Source: Streptomyces sp. 2131.1
Lineage (GTDB): Bacteria > Actinomycetota > Actinomycetes > Streptomycetales > Streptomycetaceae
NCBI RefSeq assembly: GCF_900105515.1
Contig: NZ_FNSY01000002.1
Span: forward strand, 1 to 64,000
Length of the DNA stretch: 64,000 nucleotides
Direction of reading: 5' to 3'
The first letter of the stretch is position 1, and each line of letters begins with the position of its first letter. This document shows, one piece after another, positions 42,289-50,395 of this stretch. The notes below the pieces were generated by a model, which saw only the letters and a list, made by a program, of their open reading frames with translations, did no database searches and had not been told where the DNA came from. Both the position numbers and the translations under genes were made by a program.

Positions 42289-43568
42289 GTCGCGCTCCCC
42301 GTGCGTGTGGGTGTCTGGGTCGCCACGAGCGTGCTCCCGGCCGGTGCAGAACGCGTCGAGGGCTGCTGGATCTGGGAGAGGGCGTCGGCGAGGATGCGCC
42401 AGATCTCGGCCGCCAGGTCGATGTTGGCGTCCTGCTGTGCCTGCTGTGCCAGGGCCCGCAGCCCCTGCACCCCGGTCTCGTCGCCGGACAGGACGAGCAG
42501 CTGGTTGCGCAGGATGTCGAGGCGGACGCGGTCACGGTAGGTCATCATCGGTTCCTCGGCCGCGAGCTCGCCGAGCAGGGTGCGGGCTTCCCCGTATCGG
42601 CCCGTCATGAACGCGAGGTCGGCCTTGAGTGCCGAGAGTTCCTGGCGCATCCCGGGCGTGCCGACGAAGGCCATGGCCTGTTCGGCGGCGGTGACGCACT
42701 TCTCGGCGGCCTCCGGCTCGGCCGGGACCTTCTGGAGGTGTAGGCGGCCCGCCGCGAGGCGCAGCCGCAGCCACAGCACCAGGTCGTCGGTGCCCGCGAA
42801 CCGCTCCAGCGCCTGCCCCAGGTACCGCTCGGCGCCCGCGTGGTCGCCCTGGCGCATCCGTACGGCGGCCGCCGTCCACATCGCCTCCGCCCACAGCGCG
42901 TCGGCGCGGCCCTCGACGAGGGCGGTCAGTTCGTCGGCGTACGCCCGCGCGTCCGGGAGCCTGCCCTCCTCCGCGCGTACGGAGACCAGGGCGAGCAGCA
43001 CCGCGGCGTGGTCGTCGACGCCGACCCCGGCCTCGCGGGCCATGCGGTCGGCCTCCACCGCCGCGTCGGCGGCCCCGTTGATCTCGCCGAGGGAGCGCAG
43101 GCAGCGGGCGAGGCGGGTCAGGCCACGCACCTGGAGTTCGGGCAGCCCGACGTCGCCGCCGAGGCGGACCAGGCGCTCCAGGTGGTCGCGTTCGGCCGCG
43201 TGGTCGCCCTGGAGTCTGCGGTGCCGGGCCAGCAGCCACAGGGCCTGCCAGCGCAGCACGGGCAGCTCGTGACCCTCGGCGGACAGCGCGTCGTGCAGGG
43301 TGCTCAGGGCGTCGTCGGAGCCGGTGGAGGCGGCGAGGGTGAGGGCGTGGGCGAGTGAGCCGCCCGCGGGGTCCTCGAAGTCGGCGGGTTCGATGCCCAG
43401 GCGCTGGGCCAGGTAGCCGACGGCGCGTTCCGTGGGCTGGCGGGCGCCCGACTCCAGGCGGGAGAGGTAGCCGGTGGACATGCCCTCTCCGGCCAGCGCG
43501 GTCTGCGAGTAGCCCTGGGCCATGCGCAGCTTCTTCAGACGGCGTCCGAACGAGGGTTGTTGCAGCAT
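42285..43568 (-). CDS. XRE-family regulator with TPR repeats
   Basis: A 427-residue protein. The N-terminal HTH is FGRRLKKLRMAQGYSQTALA, then GEGMSTGYLSRLESGARQPT. From about residue 90 to the end is a superhelix of TPR-like repeats (for example WQALWLLARHRRLQGDHAAE, LARCLRSLGEINGAADAAVE). This architecture commonly senses small peptides or metabolites. The ATG at 43568 is preceded by AGGGGAA. A 36-residue peptide gene overlaps its stop. The promoter carries a GGCAAAGC palindrome and GGCAACGG. Confidence 0.85.
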   Translation of the reverse strand: MLQQPSFGRRLKKLRMAQGYSQTALAGEGMSTGYLSRLESGARQPTERAVGYLAQRLGIEPADFEDPAGGSLAHALTLAASTGSDDALSTLHDALSAEGHELPVLRWQALWLLARHRRLQGDHAAERDHLERLVRLGGDVGLPELQVRGLTRLARCLRSLGEINGAADAAVEADRMAREAGVGVDDHAAVLLALVSVRAEEGRLPDARAYADELTALVEGRADALWAEAMWTAAAVRMRQGDHAGAERYLGQALERFAGTDDLVLWLRLRLAAGRLHLQKVPAEPEAAEKCVTAAEQAMAFVGTPGMRQELSALKADLAFMTGRYGEARTLLGELAAEEPMMTYRDRVRLDILRNQLLVLSGDETGVQGLRALAQQAQQDANIDLAAEIWRILADALSQIQQPSTRSAPAGSTLVATQTPTRTGSAT

Positions 43569-43681
43569 GTGACCATTCCCCTGGAGTTGACGCGCTGTCG
43601 ACACGGGCCGCCTGCCGGGCGGTAGCGGGCGGGTCGGACGGGTCGGGTGGGCGCCCTGGACGCGTTCGAGCGTAGGACCGG

Positions 43682-43707
43682 GGCAACGGAGCGGGCAAAG
43701 CTTTGCC
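43682..43707. promoter_or_regulatory. GGCAACGG and palindrome GGCAAAGCTTTGCC
   Basis: GGCAACGG at 43682-43689 and the perfect 14-bp palindrome at 43694-43707, 126 bp upstream of the XRE-TPR start. The 8-mer GGCAACGG is shared with the promoters at 31837 and 35468, hinting that this regulator acts on those genes. Confidence 0.55.
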
Positions 43708-43808
43708 TGCGTATGTGCCTCCGGTCTCGTGCACGTCTCTTGCGGGTCTCGTGCGCCGCTCCAGTGGCCGGGCGCCCACCTGCGGGGGCGTGTGGACCGG
43801 CGGTGCCG

Positions 43809-44474
43809 TCAACCGGTGGCGCGTACACCCGATTCGAAGGCGTAGATCGCGGCGTGGACGCGGTTGCGGAGCCTCAGCTTGTGCAGCATGTTCTGCACGT
43901 GCGTCTTGACGGTGTGTTCGGAGAGGGTGAGCGAGCCGGCGATCTCGGCGTTGGACAGGCCGCGGGCGAGGAGTTCGAGTACCTGGCTCTCGCGTTCGGT
44001 CAGCTCGTCCGGGCTGACCGAGGACAGCCGGGGGCCGGGCGGCGGGAGGCCGCGTGTTCCCCCGCCGACGAGGGTGTAACCGGCCGCCGCGAGCACCACG
44101 GCCGAGGTGAGCTCGCCGGCCGTCGCCGTGCCGGGAAGGTGTCCGCGGGTGGGCACGCCGCCGGGCGCCTCACCGACCGTGAGCACGCTGACGGCCCCGG
44201 GGTCGGGGCGGTCCTCCGGTGCGAGGGTGCCGTGCACGACCAGGACGCGGGGCCGGCTGGCGTGCAGGGCGCGGGCGAGAGGGGGGCCGGGCGGGCTCTC
44301 GCCGGTGACGTGGATGGCGGGGTGGTCCGCGAGAAGGGTGCGCAGTCCCACGCGGGCCAGCGGGTCCGTTCCCACGACGTGGACGCGGACCGGGCGGGGG
44401 CCTGGTTCCGGCACCTCGTGCAGCTCGGGCCGCCGGGCGGGCAGGACGCGCAGGGTGGCGTGCTGTTCCTCCAT
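43809..44474 (-). CDS. orphan LuxR-type regulator with degenerate receiver
   Basis: A 221-residue protein. The C-terminal LuxR HTH is canonical: LTERESQVLELLARGLSNAE, then IAGSLTLSEHTVKTHVQNML. The N-terminal half follows a receiver-like pattern (VRVHVVGTDPLARVGLRTLL) but the phospho-acceptor Asp is absent: the strand reads PRVLVVHGTLAPE where PDVVLLD is usual. There is no adjacent kinase. It therefore probably responds to something other than phosphorylation. Confidence 0.82.
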   Translation of the reverse strand: MEEQHATLRVLPARRPELHEVPEPGPRPVRVHVVGTDPLARVGLRTLLADHPAIHVTGESPPGPPLARALHASRPRVLVVHGTLAPEDRPDPGAVSVLTVGEAPGGVPTRGHLPGTATAGELTSAVVLAAAGYTLVGGGTRGLPPPGPRLSSVSPDELTERESQVLELLARGLSNAEIAGSLTLSEHTVKTHVQNMLHKLRLRNRVHAAIYAFESGVRATG

Positions 44475-44737
44475 GGCGGCCCCTCCTCACACCTCGGCAG
44501 CGTCACCGTAGTGCGCGGCCCGGGGGCCTCCCGGCGGATTCGAGCGGTCCGCGACCGTTCCCCGATTCCGCCTCGTACAGCCATGTGCCCGCAACCGTCC
44601 GGGTTCGTACGAGACGTGCTCGAAGGCTGCTCGAAAGTGACTGGAGGGGTCCTTGTGAAGTGCCCCGGCGGGCAGAGGCCTGGTGCTTGAATGGTCTTGA
44701 TCGGTACGGCAGTCGACCCAGGGGAGCGGACGCCGCC

Positions 44738-45205
44738 ATGCGGAAGTCGTATTACGCAGCGCACGTCTACATGATCGTCGGAGTGATCTCGGGGCTCTTC
44801 TACCGGGAGTTCACGAAGCACAACGACTTCCACGGCGACACGCAGCTGGCGCTGATGCACACGCACCTGCTGGCGCTGGGCATGATCGTCTTCCTGATCG
44901 TCCTCGCCCTGGACAAGGTCTTCTCGCTGTCCGGCTCGAAGCTGTTCACTGCGTTCTTCTGGTTCTACAACACCGGCATCGCCATCTCGACCACGATGAT
45001 GGGCGTCCACGGCATCCTGACCGTGCTCGGCCGCAGCGAGGACGACATCGCCGTGGCCGTTCCGCTGACCGCCGGGTTCGGCCACATCCTGCTGACCGTC
45101 GGGCTGATCCTGCTCTTCGTCCTGCTCGGCAAGCGCGTCAACGAGCACGTCAACCCGACGGCGACGACGACCGAACCGGCCGCGGAGACCGCCGGCACCG
45201 TCTGA
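44738..45205 (+). CDS. DUF2871 membrane protein
   Basis: A 155-residue membrane protein with four hydrophobic helices. The DUF2871 hallmark is YREFTKHNDFHGDTQLALMH followed by THLLALGMIVFLIVLAL, with conserved His residues that may bind heme or metal, as in the related heme-copper-like folds. The function is unknown. The 260 bases upstream contain no gene I can support. Confidence 0.88.
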   Translation: MRKSYYAAHVYMIVGVISGLFYREFTKHNDFHGDTQLALMHTHLLALGMIVFLIVLALDKVFSLSGSKLFTAFFWFYNTGIAISTTMMGVHGILTVLGRSEDDIAVAVPLTAGFGHILLTVGLILLFVLLGKRVNEHVNPTATTTEPAAETAGTV

Positions 45206-45223
45206 CGGACGGGTGACGGCCCG

Positions 45224-45814
45224 TCAGGCCGGCTGGGGCGCCGGGTGGGCCAGGGCGTCGGTGAGCAGCAGCAGCCGCTCGTCCGTGCCGGCCTCGGTGA
45301 GCCTGGCTCCCCCGGTGAGCGTCACCAGTCCGTGCCAGGCGCTCCACACCACCTCGGCCAGCACCCTGGGGTCGCGGCCCTCGGCCAGGGGCCCGACCAC
45401 TTCCTGGATCTCCGCCATCACGTCGAGCAGGGGCTGCGGTTCGCGTTCGTCGCCGCGCTCCTCGCCCGTGTCCAGGACCAGCATCGCCTGGTAGAGCGCG
45501 GGCCACCGGGCGGCGAACGCGGTATAGGCGCGGGCCACCGCCTGCAGCGCCTCGCGGGGACCGCCGGACTCGGGGCGCGCGGCGCGCAGCACGGAGGCCA
45601 GCTCGACCAGTCCCTCGGTCGCCACGGCGTGGACGATCGCGTCCTTGTTCTTGAAGTGCTGGTAGAGCACGGGCTGGCTGTACTCGATGCGGTCCGCGAG
45701 GCGCCGCGTCGTCACGTTGTCCCAGCCCTCCTCCTCGGCCATCTCACGCGCGGTGGCGAGGATGAGCTGATGGCGGTTGGCCTGCTCACGGAGGCGGCGC
45801 TCTCTGGCGGTCAT
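45224..45814 (-). CDS. TetR family transcriptional regulator
   Basis: A 196-residue repressor: HTH at EEEGWDNVTTRRLADRIEYS, then QPVLYQHFKNKDAIVHAVAT. The C-terminal half is a TetR_C WHG-like domain. It is divergent from the condensation-domain gene (45977); a CTAG-centred palindrome lies 26 bp upstream of its start. It is the nearest regulator to the glycosyltransferase and deoxysugar genes. Confidence 0.9.
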   Translation of the reverse strand: MTARERRLREQANRHQLILATAREMAEEEGWDNVTTRRLADRIEYSQPVLYQHFKNKDAIVHAVATEGLVELASVLRAARPESGGPREALQAVARAYTAFAARWPALYQAMLVLDTGEERGDEREPQPLLDVMAEIQEVVGPLAEGRDPRVLAEVVWSAWHGLVTLTGGARLTEAGTDERLLLLTDALAHPAPQPA

Positions 45815-45839
45815 GGCCCCGATACTAACATTTCAGCGA

Positions 45840-45855
45840 AACTCTAGCTAGCGTT
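45840..45855. promoter_or_regulatory. CTAG-centred operator between tetR and C-domain gene
   Basis: AACTCTAG-CTAGCGTT, a 16-bp palindrome with one mismatch pair. It lies between the divergent TetR and condensation-domain genes. A related TCTAG-N5-CTAGA occurs at 48799-48813 between the glycosyltransferase and 2,3-dehydratase genes. Confidence 0.6.
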
Positions 45856-45976
45856 GATAGGGTTCCTGCTGCCGAAAGAAGTAGGGTGCGGCCCCTTTCC
45901 GTACAGCCGGGTTCGAGTGACTTTCGAGGCGTGGTCGCCACCATCGGCGGCAAGACCGCCACAGAAGGGCCACCTC

Positions 45977-47539
45977 ATGCCGACCCGGACCCCCTCGGAG
46001 GCACTGCTCGACCTGGCCGCGGACGTGATGGGCCTCGACGCACGCACCCTGGCGGCCAGGGCCGCGGGATCCCCCTTCATCACCCTGGGCGGCACCTTCG
46101 ACCGGGCGGCCCGGCTGCGGCTGCGCGCCGGTGAAGCCCTGGGTCTCGGCGTCGAGTTGGACCAGCTGATGGGGCCCGAGCCCCTCGCGGACGTCCTCGA
46201 CCGCGCCGTCCCGGCCGCTCCCCCGCCGCCCGCACGGCCGTCGTCCGCCCTGCGCCCCCTGCTCCCGGGCCAGCGGGTGGCCTTCGGTGACACCTCCGCG
46301 TACCGGGTGCTCAGCGCCGAACTGTCCGGGCCGCTCGACGTCACCGCGCTGCGGACGGTGCTCGACGCGCTCTGCGACCGGCACGAGGGACTGCGGACGG
46401 CGTTCACGCCGTACGGGGACGGGGTGGGCCGGCACGTACTGGACCGGCACCCGGGCCCGCTGGCCGAACTCCCCGACACCGACCCGGTCGCCGCCGGACC
46501 GGACCCCGTCCCCGCTGAACCCGACCCCGTCGCCGCCGCGCACTCCCGGCTGGCTGCGGAGCTGCGGCGGGTCGCCGGGCAGCCGGGCCGGCCGCCCGTC
46601 GCCTTCGCCCTGGCCGCGCTGGGGCCCGGCCGGCATCTGCTGTCCTTCGTGCACCACGAGGCCGTGGCCGACGGCTTCTCCGCCGCACTGGTCTGGCGCG
46701 AACTCCTCGCCGGTTACGAACGCGTGGTGCGCGGGTCCGCGCCGGGGTACACGGCGGCTCCGGGCCCGGACGCGGTGGAAGGGGCCCACCCCGAGGCCGT
46801 GAGCGCCCAAGGCGCCGCGCCCCGCTTCCGCACCGAACGCATGGCCTTCGCCCTCGACGACTCGTTACGGGACGCGGTCGACGCGACCGCCCGGCGCGCC
46901 GGGGTGCCGCACAGCTGTGTGCTGCTCGCCGCCTGGGCGCTGGTCCTGGGGCGGGACTCGGGCGCGGACGCGGTGCCGGTCGGCGTCGAGCTGCCCCGGC
47001 ACCCGGGCGCGGCGGCGGTGCGGGCCGTCGCCGCGTGCGGGGCCCGGGTGTCGGCCGCCTGCGAGCTGGAGGGCACCACGGACTACTTCCTGCGGGGCGT
47101 CGCCTGCGCGTTCGGCGAGGCCCTGGGCCGGCTCCGCGACGAGCCGTCCGGGGCGCGGGAGCGAGGAACCGCACACACCCTCGCTCCCGCGTCACCGGCG
47201 CCGGTGCTCTTCGCGGCCCGCGACGAGTGGCTCCCGGCCCGCGCCTCGTACGGCGGCCTGACCGCGCGCTTCCACCACGCCCACCTGGGCACCGGCCCCG
47301 CGCAGGCGGCGCTGACCGTGCTGCGGTGGCGGGACGACCCGTTGCTCTGCCTGGACTTCGCGCCCGCCGTGATCCGACGCGCCGCGGCCGTACGCCTGGT
47401 GGCCGAGGTCCGCCATGTCCTGCGGGCCCTCGTGCGCGCCCGCGCGTGGGCGCCGGTGGACCACCTGCTGGCGCGCTCCGGCGCACCCGGCACCGCCCCG
47501 TTCCCGGCGGCCGGGACGGTGCCGCTCCCCCTGTGCTGA
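45977..47539 (+). CDS. carrier-like + condensation domain protein
   Basis: A 520-residue protein. Residues 1-80 resemble a PCP fold, but the Ser motif GGDSL is replaced (FITLGGTFDRAARLRLRAGE), so it cannot be phosphopantetheinylated there. The rest is a condensation domain with the catalytic motif intact: LLSFVHHEAVADGFSAALVW. The C-terminal half follows C-domain strands (HSCVLLAAWALVLGRDSGAD). It may join an acyl or aminoacyl group held on the stand-alone ACP or NRPS-like protein to an acceptor (inference). It is divergent from a TetR gene. Confidence 0.8.
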   Translation: MPTRTPSEALLDLAADVMGLDARTLAARAAGSPFITLGGTFDRAARLRLRAGEALGLGVELDQLMGPEPLADVLDRAVPAAPPPPARPSSALRPLLPGQRVAFGDTSAYRVLSAELSGPLDVTALRTVLDALCDRHEGLRTAFTPYGDGVGRHVLDRHPGPLAELPDTDPVAAGPDPVPAEPDPVAAAHSRLAAELRRVAGQPGRPPVAFALAALGPGRHLLSFVHHEAVADGFSAALVWRELLAGYERVVRGSAPGYTAAPGPDAVEGAHPEAVSAQGAAPRFRTERMAFALDDSLRDAVDATARRAGVPHSCVLLAAWALVLGRDSGADAVPVGVELPRHPGAAAVRAVAACGARVSAACELEGTTDYFLRGVACAFGEALGRLRDEPSGARERGTAHTLAPASPAPVLFAARDEWLPARASYGGLTARFHHAHLGTGPAQAALTVLRWRDDPLLCLDFAPAVIRRAAAVRLVAEVRHVLRALVRARAWAPVDHLLARSGAPGTAPFPAAGTVPLPLC

Positions 47540-47595
47540 GAGTGGCCCGGTGCGCGCGGCGGGGGACACAGCACGCACACCGGGGTCTGGGAGGG

Positions 47596-48765
47596 TCAGC
47601 CCGCGAACTCCGCGAGCCGCTTCACGGTCTCGGCCGGCAGCGGCATGGACGCGATCTCGTCGGCGACCTTGCGCGCGCCGACCCGGGCACTCTCGGAGGC
47701 GAGCAGTCCGCGCGCCGCCTCGGTGACCGCGTCCGCGGTCAGGTCCGGGGCGAAGACGACCTCGCCGGCGCCCGCGTCGCGTACCGCGCGGCCGTTGGCC
47801 GGGCCGTCCGCGCCCTGCGGCAGCACCAGCTGCGGGAGCCCGGCGGCGAGGGTGGCGAGCGTGGTGCCGGCGCCGCCGTGCTGGACGACGAGCGACGCGC
47901 TCTCCAGCGCCTTGGCCTGGGCGACCCACGGCACGGCGACCACCCGGTCGGGCAGCTCGCCGAGCTCCTCGACGGGGACCACGGGACCGGCCGCGACGAG
48001 CAGCGGGACGTTCAGCGGGAGCAGGCCCCGGACGACGGTGCGCAGCACGTCCGCCGAGCCGAGGGCGGTGCCGAGGGTGACGTAAACGAACGGCTCCGAG
48101 CCGCTGCGGAACGGCTCGGGCAGCTCGCCCGGCTCCGCGTACGCGACCGAGCGCTGCTCGATACGGGGCAGCGGCGCGGCCAGGAAGTGCGGGTCCTGGA
48201 TGGACGGCGGGCAGATGTCGATGTACGTACGGGCCAGGGCCAGCAGCTGGCCGCCGGGCACGTCGACGCCGAGGTCGGCGGCGGTGGCGAGCAGCTTCTC
48301 CTGGACGGCCAGGTCCTCGGGGCCCTGGGCCATCAGCCCGACGCCGTGCGCGACGGCCGGGATGCCCGCGAGACGGGCGGCGAAGGAGGCGCCGGGGTTC
48401 AGCGCCTCGTAGACGACGAGGTCGGGGCGGAGCCGCTCCAGCTCGGGTGCCAGGTCGGCGGCGACCCAGCGGGGCAGCACGGAGCCGAACACCTCGACGT
48501 GCAGCGCCGCCAGGACCTCCGGCGGCACGTCCTGCGCGCCGAGGTCGCCGCCCTGGTGGCCCATGGCGCGTACGGCTTCCATGAACGCCTCGGGGACCGG
48601 GCGCCCGGCCTTGACCGGGTCGAGGCCGGCCCGCACCAGGGCGGGATGCAGCTGCTCACCCGTGGCGAAGGAGACCTCGTGGCCCGCCGCCTTGGCGGCC
48701 GTCGCCAGGGGGATGAGGGGATAGACGTGGCCGAAGTTTCCGGCGCCGGCAAAGAGGATTCTCAT
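47596..48765 (-). CDS. macrolide-type glycosyltransferase (GT1)
   Basis: A 389-residue enzyme transferring a deoxysugar from an NDP donor to a natural product. The N-terminal acceptor domain starts MRILFAGAGNFGHVYPLIPL with the catalytic-type His in GNFGHVYP. The C-terminal donor site is VVQHGGAGTTLATLAAGLPQ followed by LVLPQGADGPANGRAV. It is divergent from the 2,3-dehydratase gene, and dTDP-sugar genes follow, so it is the likely final glycosylation step. Confidence 0.92.
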   Translation of the reverse strand: MRILFAGAGNFGHVYPLIPLATAAKAAGHEVSFATGEQLHPALVRAGLDPVKAGRPVPEAFMEAVRAMGHQGGDLGAQDVPPEVLAALHVEVFGSVLPRWVAADLAPELERLRPDLVVYEALNPGASFAARLAGIPAVAHGVGLMAQGPEDLAVQEKLLATAADLGVDVPGGQLLALARTYIDICPPSIQDPHFLAAPLPRIEQRSVAYAEPGELPEPFRSGSEPFVYVTLGTALGSADVLRTVVRGLLPLNVPLLVAAGPVVPVEELGELPDRVVAVPWVAQAKALESASLVVQHGGAGTTLATLAAGLPQLVLPQGADGPANGRAVRDAGAGEVVFAPDLTADAVTEAARGLLASESARVGARKVADEIASMPLPAETVKRLAEFAG

Positions 48766-48798
48766 ACCGCCTCAGCGTAGGGACGCCGACCCGCCTTG

Positions 48799-48813
48799 TC
48801 TAGTGACGCTAGA
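48799..48813. promoter_or_regulatory. TCTAG-N5-CTAGA inverted repeat
   Basis: The repeat lies between the divergent glycosyltransferase (48765) and 2,3-dehydratase (48998) genes, followed by the AT-rich AAAATTTATC. Its CTAG half-sites resemble the TetR operator at 45840. Confidence 0.5.
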
Positions 48814-48997
48814 AAATTTATCACTGACAACTTCACTGCTCGCCAGGGCAGTTGATCGAGCCGGACTCAAGGACTCCTGTGGGGCCTCTCCAGCGCAAGC
48901 CCATCGCGACGGCCCATCGTCGTGCTGCGGCCGCCTGCCCCGGCTCGCGGGACACGGCATGGCGCTCGCGGGAAACGGCCTACCGAAGGAGCTCTCG

Positions 48998-50395
48998 ATG
49001 ACCATCACCCAGGCCGCGCCCCCCGGCGTCGCCACCAGCGCGGCCGGGCGGTTCACGCTCTCCGCGCAGGCCCTCGACAGCGCGGTGACGCCGAACGCGG
49101 TGTTCCGCGACTGGTTCGACGCCCAGCGCCGTACCAACCGCTACGACGTACGCCGCATCCCGTTCTCCGAGCTCGTCGGCTGGCACTTCGAGGACGCCAC
49201 CGGCAACCTCGTGCACGACAGCGGGCAGTTCTTCTCTGTGGAGGGGCTGAGCCTGCACACCGAGTGGAACGGGCACGAGCACTCCTGGTCCCAGCCGATC
49301 ATCAACCAGCCCGAGGTCGGCATCCTGGGCATCGTCGTCAAGGAGTTCGACGGCGTCCTGCACTGCCTGATGCAGGCCAAGATGGAGCCCGGCAACGTCG
49401 ACACGGTCCAGCTCTCCCCCACCGTGCAGGCCACCCGCAGCAACTACACGGGCGTGCACAAGGGCGCCGCCGTCCGCTACATCGAGTACTTCACCCCGCC
49501 GCGCGCCCGCTCCCGCGTCCTCTACGACTCCCTCCAGTCGGAGCAGGGCTCCTGGTTCCTGCGCAAGCGCAACCGGAACATGCTGGTCGAGGCCGTCGGG
49601 GACGTACCGCCGCACGAGGACTTCGTCTGGCTGACGCTCGGCCAGATCAACCAGCTCCTGTACGAGTCCAACGTCATCAACATGGACGCGCGCACCGTCC
49701 TCTCGATGATCCCGGCGCTCACCGGCAGCGGCCCCTCGCTGCACTCCACCGAGCACGTGCTGAGCCGGCTCACCGAGATCAAGGCCCGCCGGCAGCTCGT
49801 CCAGCGCACCATCCCGCTGAACCGGGTCCAGCGCTGGCAGCGCACCGACCACGAGATCGTCCACGACACCGGGCACCACTTCACGGTCATCGCCGCCTCC
49901 GTGGCCGCCGCGAACCGCGAGGTCAAGAGCTGGACTCAGCCGCTGCTCGCCCCCGCCGAACAGGGGCTCTCCGCCTTCCTGATCCGCCGGATCGGGGGCG
50001 TACCGCACCTGCTGGCGCACGCCAGGTCCGAGGCCGGCGTGCTAGACGTGGCCGAGCTGGGCCCCACCGTGCAGTGCCAGCCGGGCCGGGCGCTGTCCCT
50101 GCCGCCCCACCAGCAGCCGCGCTACCTGGACGTCGTCCTGGGCGCCGATCCCGGCAGGCTGCTGTACGACACCGTGCAGTCCGAGGAGGGCGGCCGGTTC
50201 CACCACGCGGGCAACCGCTATGTGCTGATGGAGGTCGGGGAGGAGTTCCCGCTCGACGTGCCCGAGGACTTCACCTGGGTGACCGCGAGCCAGCTCTCCG
50301 GCCTGGTCCGGCACAGCAACTATCTGAACGTCGAGGCCCGCACGCTGCTCACCGGCCTGCGCGCGGCCTGGTCGCTGGGCGGGGTGTACGCATGA
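48998..50395 (+). CDS. NDP-hexose 2,3-dehydratase
   Basis: A 465-residue enzyme of the EvaA/TylX3 family that removes the C2 hydroxyl from dTDP-4-keto-6-deoxyglucose, giving a 2,6-dideoxysugar precursor. It has the family's two internal repeats: WHFEDATGNLVHDSGQFFSV, SWSQPIINQPEVGILGIVVK, LHCLMQAKMEPGNVDTVQLS and, in the second half, the matching SWTQPLLAPAEQGLSAFLIR and LLAHARSEAGVLDVAELGPT. GAAGGAG precedes the ATG. Its stop overlaps the next gene's start (CATGA). Confidence 0.93.
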   Translation: MTITQAAPPGVATSAAGRFTLSAQALDSAVTPNAVFRDWFDAQRRTNRYDVRRIPFSELVGWHFEDATGNLVHDSGQFFSVEGLSLHTEWNGHEHSWSQPIINQPEVGILGIVVKEFDGVLHCLMQAKMEPGNVDTVQLSPTVQATRSNYTGVHKGAAVRYIEYFTPPRARSRVLYDSLQSEQGSWFLRKRNRNMLVEAVGDVPPHEDFVWLTLGQINQLLYESNVINMDARTVLSMIPALTGSGPSLHSTEHVLSRLTEIKARRQLVQRTIPLNRVQRWQRTDHEIVHDTGHHFTVIAASVAAANREVKSWTQPLLAPAEQGLSAFLIRRIGGVPHLLAHARSEAGVLDVAELGPTVQCQPGRALSLPPHQQPRYLDVVLGADPGRLLYDTVQSEEGGRFHHAGNRYVLMEVGEEFPLDVPEDFTWVTASQLSGLVRHSNYLNVEARTLLTGLRAAWSLGGVYA

